This document shows positions 24,267 through 32,109 of a stretch of 64,000 nt of DNA, one piece after another. Each line of letters opens with the position of its first letter. Within the stretch, counting starts at the first letter, position 1. The position numbers and the translations under genes were made by a program. The stretch covers positions 123,080 to 187,079 of the forward strand of contig QEOQ01000212.1 of the NCBI GenBank assembly GCA_010279815.1, given 5' to 3'. The stretch is from Brachionus plicatilis. Lineage: Eukaryota > Rotifera > Eurotatoria > Ploima > Brachionidae. The notes beneath the pieces are model-generated. The model was not told where the DNA came from. It saw nothing but the letters and a program-made list of their open reading frames with translations, and made no database searches.

Positions 24267-25940
24267 TTATTTTTTTGAAAATAAAAAAAAAGATACATCG
24301 TTGAATACAAATATACACATAATAAAAAATCCTTGCAAAGAACCAACAACTACATAGATATACCATAGAAATGAATATTTGTTGTTTATTACAGTGCTAA
24401 TGATCGCCAAAATCCAGCTGAGTCCAGTAATTACAAAAATCTTTAGAAACAAAACAATTCTGTTTTTTTGTGGCCCTTTTGACTGCAAGCTGGTGAACTT
24501 TTTAATATCCTTGTCCACATTTGAAATCAGTTTTATGCTTATGAGCATGAGAAAAATATTTTCAAATATTATTAGACTTACTGGCACTACAAAAAATATC
24601 CACAGATCAAAACTTGACGAAATAAAACAAATTCTGTAGCCATAAGATACTCGGTCATAGTTCTTAAAGATCATTGTCAAAGCTACAATGGCCGGAATTG
24701 ACCACCCACAAATACTGTATTTTAGAAAAGTGTTTTTTATGGATGATTGATGAAAACTATTGAGCATTTTGAATAAATCAATTGCCATTATATTTGACCA
24801 AATAAAAAAGCTCAGATAAAAGTAGTGAAGAAAAAAGCCAGACAAAAAACAGGGCAAAGATGGCACCAAAGCTTTGAACATGTCATTTATCGATTTATAA
24901 ATGCGATTATCAGTTAAAATTAGATCACTGTCAGTTAAAATTGACGAAATAATAAAACTCACATGAGAAAATATCATCGAAACACTTAGGCTAATTATAA
25001 TTTTTCCTGGCAATTTTTTATTCAATTTTTTAATAAAATAATAAACTATCAAAATAATTAAGCTTATAATAGATATCGACTGACCGGCTATGGTAATGTA
25101 TTTTTTCACCAAATCTGTCTCCTCGTCAAATTTAATTCTTGTGAAATTAATAAAATTTTTTTTCTCATGAACATTGGTCACATTCATTTCAATTATTATC
25201 TCATTTTTTAAATTTCTCAAGTCGAAAAGTATTTGTAGACTCATGTAATCAGCTAATCCACTTTCTATTTTAGAACATAATAAAAAGGTCTCTGGCTCAT
25301 TGCATCTTGCACAATATTCATTTTTATATAATTTTCCGAATATCGAGAATCTATATGCGGTGTAATTTGAACATAGTGAAATTATTTCCGAATTATTGAA
25401 ATTGTTCGGACAAGTGTCGATGTGTTTGATGCATTTCCTGGGCCAGGGCACACCATCCGGCTTGGAGACTTCAAAACCATGCCAAGGTTTTTTGATGATA
25501 TATTCCAAGATTGACACATTGTATTTCATATTGGTCTCAAGTGAAAAAAATTTCAGATCATTTATTTTTTCACTGTTTAAATTACATAGTGCACAGAAAA
25601 TATTTTTAAAAAATTTATTTGTTTCATAAGAATATACTGGAATTGACTGGATTATGGTGCTAGGCTCGAGAACACATTTAAGCATTAGTTTTTTGATTTT
25701 GTAGTTGTCGGGGCATTTGCCAATGGTGTAAATTGTGCCATAATTTTTTAGCTCTGAATTGCACTCGTAGTTGTAAAGAGTAGTTGTTGTTTTGGGTGTC
25801 ACATCAGAACAACAATCATCAAAAAGATCGCACTCGCTGCAAAAACAATTTTGGTATTTGGGCAGTGTTTTGTTAAAGCAAAAGTCATCACAAGCAAACA
25901 CAATTTTAAAATTAAAAAACAGGAGATAAAATATATTCAT
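24267..25940 (-). CDS. Class B 7TM receptor with somatomedin-B-like N-terminus, copy 1
   Basis: The 557-residue protein is intact and intronless. A signal peptide (about residues 1-16) precedes a somatomedin-B-like cysteine set (residues 17-44: C-x3-C-x10-C-x-C-x2-C-x5-CC). Further Cys-rich ectodomain follows to about residue 280. Seven membrane segments lie at roughly 282-303, 312-334, 361-385, 407-425, 445-470, 494-518 and 524-547. The sixth and seventh carry GLSWILAI and GSLQGFFI, as in secretin/adhesion/methuselah-type receptors. The conserved disulphide pair is probably C364 (top of TM3) with C438 (loop 2). No GPS autoproteolysis site is visible. The role is inferred: a plasma-membrane G-protein-coupled receptor with unknown ligand. 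A near-identical copy lies in opposite orientation at 49462-51150. The Met start is directly before the signal peptide in both copies. Confidence 0.9.
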   Translation of the reverse strand: MNIFYLLFFNFKIVFACDDFCFNKTLPKYQNCFCSECDLFDDCCSDVTPKTTTTLYNYECNSELKNYGTIYTIGKCPDNYKIKKLMLKCVLEPSTIIQSIPVYSYETNKFFKNIFCALCNLNSEKINDLKFFSLETNMKYNVSILEYIIKKPWHGFEVSKPDGVPWPRKCIKHIDTCPNNFNNSEIISLCSNYTAYRFSIFGKLYKNEYCARCNEPETFLLCSKIESGLADYMSLQILFDLRNLKNEIIIEMNVTNVHEKKNFINFTRIKFDEETDLVKKYITIAGQSISIISLIILIVYYFIKKLNKKLPGKIIISLSVSMIFSHVSFIISSILTDSDLILTDNRIYKSINDMFKALVPSLPCFLSGFFLHYFYLSFFIWSNIMAIDLFKMLNSFHQSSIKNTFLKYSICGWSIPAIVALTMIFKNYDRVSYGYRICFISSSFDLWIFFVVPVSLIIFENIFLMLISIKLISNVDKDIKKFTSLQSKGPQKNRIVLFLKIFVITGLSWILAIISTVINNKYSFLWYIYVVVGSLQGFFIMCIFVFNDVSFFLFSKK

Positions 25941-26126
25941 TTTATTTAAATGAGAAAAAAATAGGGATTTTTAAAGGTGTTAAAATTTGATATTAAATGC
26001 GTAATAAAATTTCTGAACAACTAATTGAAAATTTCATTTAAATATCACTGTATCATTTTAGATTAAAAGAAATCGGTTATGTTTCTGTTGAAATTTAATA
26101 TAAATCCAATTTGTTGTATTGAATTC

Positions 26127-26560
26127 TTACTGACTAAAAATGATACACTTTTCATTTTTGAAATTTATTATTTTACACTCATTCAGTTGGTAGCAACTGT
26201 TTAAACAGTGAATTAGATCAAAGCTCTTTAACTCTTTCAAAAGAGTTAATTGTAAAGTCTCTGAATCATAATTCCAAGTCTCAAAATATCCTTGAACATC
26301 ATTTTTGTTGTCAATTTTATTTGATAAGAAAAACCAATTTTCTTTAACAGGAACCTCCTGCAAAAATTCTGTTGAAACTTTTTCTAGTTTTATTATTGTT
26401 GGCATTGTTGTTTCAAATGTTTTTATGACATTAATTTTTCGTCTGTATAATATTTTATCTAAAAAGGACTTTGAATCTACTTCAACAATTTGTAATTCAA
26501 TTGAACCTTCTATCGGACATTTGAATACGAAATAAAATTTTTCAACTCCCAAACCAGTTC
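26127..26560 (-). CDS. Terminal exon of a secreted or surface protein with a PAN/apple-like Cys pattern
   Basis: An open frame of about 144 codons on the minus strand ends at a stop at 26127. It is preceded by a good splice acceptor (T-run then AG, exon starting at 26560 in phase 1), so it is probably a last exon rather than a whole gene. It has no signal peptide of its own. The C-terminus carries HCLNSCYQLNECKI and KNEKCIIF, a C-x3-C-x5-C-x10-C arrangement like PAN/apple modules. It ends 187 bp upstream of the 7TM receptor on the same strand, in a separate frame. Upstream exons were not established. The function is unknown. Confidence 0.5.
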
Positions 26561-26644
26561 CTAAAAAAAATTTTTAATTTCTGAACAAGCAACAGGATTT
26601 TGTTTTTGCTTGAAATTTCAATAAATTTATCAAAAAATTATTTA

Positions 26645-26769
26645 AATAATGATAAATTTATTTTTTCTTTATAAAAAATAATATTTAGATCATCAATTGC
26701 ATGAACTCTCCCAGGGACCAAAATAATATAAAATCCGAAATTTTTTTTCTAATATTCTGATTGCATCAC
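26645..26769 (-). pseudogene. Possible broken upstream exon
   Basis: After an acceptor-like TATTTTAG the minus strand reads DAIRILEKKF, then after a frame change in a T/A run GFYIILVPGRVHAIDDLNII and FYKEK to a stop. The composition is protein-like. It lies on the same strand just upstream of the PAN-like exon and could be an exon of the same gene that carries a frameshift, or an unrelated relic. Confidence 0.3.
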
Positions 26770-27082
26770 CTAAAATACACAATAAATTAATATTTTTTGA
26801 AATTTTCATAGCTAATTTTATTTTTTTTTAAATTTTTTATAGCATAATCAATTCTCAATTGTGCATTTATTTTTCTTGACAATCAAATTCAAATTTTGAC
26901 ATGCTATTAAGCTTTTAAAGAATGTTTGAATTTTCAAAATTTTTACTTTAAATTGCTTCTCAAGTAGCTTTTTTATGCAAGAATTTTTCAATAAGTTACC
27001 GATTTTGCCTCATCGATAAGACTACCACACAATTCTTTAAGTTACCGATAGAAAATATCGCTGACTTATCGATAATAACTAT

Positions 27083-28228
27083 CATTCATTTATCCCTCAA
27101 GGTAGCGTCCTAGGTCCGCTCCTGTTCGTCATCTTCATCAAAGACATTCCAGCGGCGGTCAGCCACCTATTCAAACTATTTGCCGATGACAGTAAACTGA
27201 TTGCCACAATAATCAGCACCAGTGACTTATCCACGCTGCAACATGACCTCGACGCACTCTCCGAGTGGTCAAACACGTGGCTTATGCTCTTCAACGTGAG
27301 CAAATGCAAGGCGATGAAATTCAGCAGGTCCGGAAAGAAAATCTACGCCCAATCCGAACTACTGATGGGGGATGACGAGTCCAGGAGCGCACTAGCTTTC
27401 GTCGACACAGAAAAGGATCTGGGAGCCACGTTTTCACGTAACTTGAAATTTTCCATTCATATTAAAAATAAAGTAAACAGAGCTACAGAAATTCTCGGCC
27501 AGTTGAAAAGATCATTTAGATATTGGACCATAGATACATGCAGGACCCTCTATTGTGCCTACGTAAGACACCACCTGTAATATGCCACTGTTGTCTGATC
27601 CCCCCCAGCAAGAAAGACGCAAAGATGCTCGGGCCACCAAACTGGTGCCCTGCATTAGAAACTGGCGCTACGATGACCGTCTTGCCGTCCTTAGTCTAAC
27701 TCCCCTTCATGAGCGCCGTGTTCGTGGAGACCTGATCCAGATGTCCAAACTCACCAAAGGCATCAACGAAGTGGGCTGGGTGTACCCCCCCCAGTTCCCG
27801 CAAGTTCACTATCCCAAACCGGACCCGCCAGTGGTATCAGAGGTCATGCAAGAAGACTGTCCGGCCAGGCCTCCACCAAATGTCTACAACGGACAAACAC
27901 ATTTACCAACAGGAAAGTCAACGTGTGGAACGCCCTGCCAGCTACAGTCACAGACGTCGACTAGGTCAACAAGTTCAAGAACGGATACGATGCCTTCCGG
28001 TCTAGTCAACAGTCTTAAACATGAACACTTATTTTTATAATTTTTCTTTTACAGCTTTTTCCATCTGTAATGTTAACTTTTATTTTGACCTAAAAATTTA
28101 AACAGTACTTCTTTTTTTTTCAGTACTTTCTATGTGTTATGTGCAAGGAGCTACCATAGGTGACCTCCTAGTAGGCCACCTTCGCAAGCTAGTTTTGCTG
28201 TAGCTAATATATATTATTATTATTATTG
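27083..28228 (+). mobile_element. 5'-truncated, GC-rich CR1/L2-type LINE fragment
   Basis: The element begins inside the RT palm (IPQGSVLGPLLFVIFIKDIP), has an intact catalytic motif LFADDSKLIA, continues as SEWSNTWLMLFNVSKCKAM and KDLGATFSRNLKFS, and ends with the typical C-terminal segment RATKLVPCIRNWRYDDRL and RRVRGDLIQMSKL (27600-27750). A 3' region follows, ending in (ATT)n near 28206-28228. Stops replace expected residues near 27578 and 27594, and a frame change follows them. Its G+C content is far above the surroundings and above the other LINEs in the window, which suggests a different and probably younger family. Confidence 0.9.
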
Positions 28229-28327
28229 CTTTTAGTTTTCGCTTATTTTCAATAAGCCTGACAAAAATCGATCTCCAAAGGTAAAATGTGGGGTTTATTA
28301 ATGAAGACGTGAATAAAAAATTAATGA

Positions 28328-28335
28328 AAATATCA
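28328..28335. repeat. Left target-site duplication AAATATCA
   Basis: Eight bases directly left of the foldback element at 28336; the same eight bases occur directly right of it at 29082-29089. Confidence 0.85.
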
Positions 28336-29081
28336 GGCATCTTGAAGTTGATGATCAATTCAAAATATCATTTCAATTCAAAAACTTTGTCTTGAGATAT
28401 TAAACTAAATCTTAGATTTAATTTAAATAATTGTAATGTATTATGCTTTACATGCAATGTAGATTTAGAAAATAAGAAAAAATTGAAAAAACATTTTCTC
28501 AATCCAATAATAAAATCGATTTTCACTTTAGTTAGCTGATTTTTTGTAAAGTTTCATTTTCATTTTATTACTAATTTGGAATTTTTTATTTGAATTTTTA
28601 TTTAAATTTAATTGTGAATGTTAACACAAATACTTTTGAAGGCAAAATGTAGAAAATTTTACATTTTTACATTTTCATATTTTTAGATTTTTTGTGCAAT
28701 ATTTCATAAAATTTATATTTTTAATTTTGGTAACTAAATAAATTAGAAGAGTTTTTTTTTTATTTTCTGAAATATTGCACAAAAAATCTAAAAATTTGAA
28801 AATGTAAAAATGTAAAATTATTTTCATTTTGCCCTTTTGAAATAAAAAATCTCAAATAAACTCTACAAAAAATCAGTTAATACATTTAAATATTAAAATC
28901 GATTATCAATGGACTGAGAAAATGTTTTTTCAATTTTTTTTTTATTTTCTAAATCTACATTGCATGTAAAGCATAATACATTACAATTATTTAAATTAAA
29001 TCAAAAAATTAGTTTAATATCTAAAGACAAAGTTTTTGAATTGAAATGATATTTTGAATTGATCATCAACTTCAAGATGCC
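28336..29081. mobile_element. hAT-like foldback MITE, GGCATCTTGAAGTT family, copy 1
   Basis: The ends GGCATCTTGAAGTTGATGAT and its reverse complement start two arms of about 350 bp that are nearly identical (for example TGCTTTACATGCAATGTAG at about 28448 and inverted near 28960). A perfect 8-bp target duplication flanks the element, as for hAT transposons. No ORF is present; non-autonomous. A second member with the same first 16 bases lies at 58182-58537, and a fragment of the core (TTTTAGATTT-TTGTGCAATAT) recurs near 51590. Confidence 0.9.
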
Positions 29082-29654
29082 AAATATCAAATGATTATAA
29101 GAAACAATTATTAATTTAAATGTAAATGTATTGCCTTTCTTTACGTTAATGCCTTACGTAAGATAAGAATATTTAAAAATAAGATAGATAAGATAGATGG
29201 TGCTGAATGTGTCAAAGTCGTTTTCTGATTTTTGAGGCTGAAAATTTAAACAAAGTTTGAGTGGGACTGCTGAATTTGATAACTAATTAGTAAGTCGAGT
29301 TTAAATGTTACAGCCAGAGACTGATTGTGTTGAGTTTCCCTTAATTTATTTGAAGCTTATTGCTTTAAAAAATTATTTAATCTATTTATATGTGAATTTG
29401 TTCGAGTCATGAATCCTTCAGAAAAAAATGAAGATAAACAGTTTACAGTCCATTTAACAATGTATTTAAAATTTAATTGAGTAAAAATTTTTAAATACGC
29501 TAGCATTTGACTTTTTTTTAATATTCAAAAAAGTTCTAGCTTAAAATTTTAAAAATTATTTAACTGCTTTCTTTAAATGACTGATTTTTTTAATCAGTTA
29601 AATAAAAATTGATTATGTTGACACATATTTTTTATTCTTGCTTTCATTTATATA

Positions 29655-30349
29655 CCGTATTCCCTTGTTCGATATTGCAGCCTTACAACCCGAAATACAA
29701 CTTTGGCGCAGGCAATAAATACCATCTCGCCCATGTTAAAAAATTCTTAACTTACACCGCATGCGTCAAAGTTGTATTTCGAGTCTTGGATCACGTTAAA
29801 AGTAAAGTTTTTTAATTTAATGCAGCATTAACATTAGAGTTTCTGTCATAAATAAAAAAAATTTATTTTTGAATTATGCATTTGGTGCAGGATCCCAAAT
29901 TAAACCGAAAAAAAAAAATTAGAAATGAATATTTTTATTATTCGATTTAAAAAAATACTAAAATTTGATTCTTTACGCGGCATTATTTTTTGAAAAAATT
30001 AAAATTGACTTGAAAAATTAATAAAAATTTAATTTTTAAAATATTTATCATATTTTTCAAGTCAATTTTAAATTTTTTCAAAAAATATGTCGCGTCAAGA
30101 ATCAAATTTTAGTATTTTTTTAAATCGAATAATAAAAATATTCGAAAAAATTTTTTTTTATTTATGACAGAAACTCTAATGTTAATGCTGCATTAAATTA
30201 AAAAACTTTACTCTTACGTGATCCAAGACTCGAAATACAACTTTGACGCATGCGGTGTAAGTTAAGAATTTTTTAACATGGGCGAGATGGTATTTATTGC
30301 CTGCGCCAAAGTTGTATTTCGGGCTGCAATATCGAACGAGGGGATACGG
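29655..30349. mobile_element. Foldback MITE, CCGTATTCCC family, copy 1
   Basis: The left end CCGTATTCCCTTGTTCGATA is inverted at the right end (ATCGAAC-AGGGGATACGG) with TA on both sides (29653-29654 and 30350-30351). The arms share GGCGCAGGCAATAAATACCA, CATGTTAAAAAATTCTTAAC and TGACAGAAACTC blocks. A block absent from the right arm (around GGTGCAGGATCCC, about 29885) lies only in the left arm. In copy 2 the same block lies only in the right arm. No ORF; the frames inside it are shadows. Confidence 0.9.
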
Positions 30350-30576
30350 TAATAATTATTGTTTTTAAAATTTAAATAAAAAAATTTAAATAAAAAAATT
30401 TAAAAAAATATTATATCTTTTTTGTAGTGGATGCCATTTTTCATGATATCAAATTTTGGTATCTAATTAATTTTAGTTGGTATCAAAATAATTGGCATCT
30501 GCTATCTAACACTTCTTTTTTGACACTTGTAAATTTTGTATTAAAACTAATCAAATATTAAAATAATTTAAAAAAA

Positions 30577-30777
30577 TCGACAAGTTATGGGTTTGTACGA
30601 CCTACCAATTTGTTAAATGCCAATGAATATTTCATAATGAATAAAAAATATATCTGTAAAAATATAATAGCATGCCGTGAAAAGGGCTTAGAATGGCATT
30701 CTAACTCTAAAGATGTCACCAAAAAAGGAATACACTGTCAGCTTTGTCGTTTCAACTGGTGGAAACTCAGCATGTAA
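30577..30777 (+). pseudogene. Coding relic with two CxxC-type Cys pairs, unrecognised
   Basis: A 66-codon frame reads RPTNLLNANEYFIMNKKYIC, then a C-x5-C pair and later HCQLCRFNWWKLSM before a stop at 30775. A second, acidic Ser-rich frame follows in a different phase (VQNVSSESDLDEQENLVPIV, about 30815-30885). The composition suggests a zinc-finger-bearing transposon or host protein exon. The first 64 bases recur at 31659-31724 with an extra stop, so part of it was duplicated. Family not recognised. Confidence 0.4.
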
Positions 30778-30923
30778 AAAACAATAAAGCTAAAGTTCCA
30801 GATCAAATCGAAGTTCAAAATGTTAGTTCTGAGTCTGATTTAGATGAACAAGAAAATTTAGTTCCGATAGTTAACACTCTAAAAAGACCCTGATTCAAAA
30901 AATAAAACATCGGCTCAAAAAAA

Positions 30924-31110
30924 GGAAAAATCTTAATACAATTATCTTCTGAATTACTAATAATTTATCAGTGTATTTTTTTTAATTTAAAAATATTAAG
31001 ATTTTTAAATTAAAAAAAAGGAAAAATCTTAATACAATTATCTTCTGAATTACTAATAATTTATCAGTGTATTTTTTTTAATTTAAAAATCTTAATATTT
31101 TTTAATTAAA
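30924..31110. repeat. Tandem duplication with 96-bp period
   Basis: The block starting GGAAAAATCTTAATACAATT at 30924 is repeated starting at 31020, with about 80 bases essentially identical. Confidence 0.9.
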
Positions 31111-31658
31111 TTATTTGATAAGAATTTTGCTGTTTTGGTACCTTTGAACTTAAATTAGACATCAATAAAAAATTTAAGTGTTTAATTTATGGGCTATGTT
31201 AAAAAAGCAATTTGATCGATTTATTTTTAATTTTTAAATAAACAATTTTGCAAAGATTTTATTTTGTGTTCATGAAGGTTATAATAAGTGAACTGAATCT
31301 TTTCTACTAATAAATAAAATTTATTGGTTATCAATTATTATTTTTATTTTGCCTATTGCTGTATTGAGGTTGGACAAAGATTAAAAAAAAGAATTTAAAA
31401 TGTTTTATACTTTGAGGAGTGTATTTTTAAATTTCAGTACCAGCTTGCGTTTGCGAGACTTAAGGCATTTATCGATATTACTCGTTTTTTTATTGTTAAA
31501 AGGTTTACTTGGGTTTAATTTAATTTTATCTCAATATGATCTTAATCGTAGTAATTATTTTTTAAAATTTTTTAAAAAATGCTTATTAGATTTTTTTAAA
31601 AAGATTATTTTTAAATTCTAGTATCTTGAGATTTCTTATGATAAAATTGAAAAAAAAT
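31111..31658. other. AT-rich DNA without a gene
   Basis: An open frame at 31400-31621 (plus) is Phe/Leu-rich. It begins with FYTLRSVFLNFSTSLRLR, but the rest looks like translated AT-rich DNA. Nothing supportable. Confidence 0.35.
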
Positions 31659-31726
31659 TTGTTAAATGCAAATGAATATTTCATAATGAATAAAAAATAA
31701 ATCTGCAAAAATATAATAGCATGATT

Positions 31727-31804
31727 TATATCTACATTTATAGTCTATCATTTATAGTCTATCATTTATAGTATATCATTTATAGTATATATCTACATTT
31801 ATAG
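31727..31804. repeat. Short minisatellite, 14-bp unit
   Basis: Units like TCTATCATTTATAG are repeated about five times with small changes. Confidence 0.8.
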
Positions 31805-32109
31805 GCTTTATAATCTAAGTCTAAGATTTTGATTAAGATCTTACAGTGGTATAAAAGCTTATTATAAATTCAATTTTTATAAATATCCAGAAAATGCATC
31901 TATTTAATTTAAAAAAATCCAATAAAATTTCATTATATATTAACTTAATAAATATCAGATTTAGATAAATAATTATTTTTAGGTCAAAAGCCGTAATCAG
32001 GTAGGTAATAGTGAAATTTAAAAGGGTTAATTAGTTTAACAAAGTTTATATTATTTTCAACAAGCTTAGACAAAATAGTATTTTTTGAAACGATCCTTAA
32101 GCAATAAAA
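31805..32109. other. AT-rich DNA, probable 3' flank of the NIDO gene
   Basis: No coding region is seen. By position it includes the 3' UTR of the minus-strand NIDO-domain gene. Confidence 0.35.

Larger units (their letters stand above)
30611..31724. repeat. Pair of about 64-bp direct repeats about 1 kb apart
   Basis: 30611-30674 and 31659-31724 both read TTAAATGC-AATGAATATTTCATAATG and AAAAATATAATAGCATG with few differences. They may be ends of a duplicated or terminal-repeat element. The intervening DNA holds the coding relic and a tandem repeat. Confidence 0.7.

Noticed and set aside
24379..25629. Plus-strand frames at 24379-24639 and 25396-25629
   Set aside because: They are antisense shadows of receptor copy 1. 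A minus-strand frame at 50763-51101 is the corresponding shadow in copy 2.
27097..27309. Minus-strand frame in the GC-rich LINE
   Set aside because: It is a shadow of the plus-strand RT frame, which carries the recognisable PQGSVLGPLLF and FADD motifs.
28137..28358. 73-codon minus-strand frame
   Set aside because: It spans the LINE 3' end, the (ATT)n tail and the start of a MITE, so it is a chance frame.
29609..29815. Frame inside the CCGTATTCCC element
   Set aside because: It is created by the foldback sequence; the same holds for 40720-40947 in copy 3 and for 32429-32731 across another foldback.
31727..31804. CRISPR-like repeat array
   Set aside because: The 14-bp units follow one another without spacers; it is a minisatellite in eukaryotic DNA.
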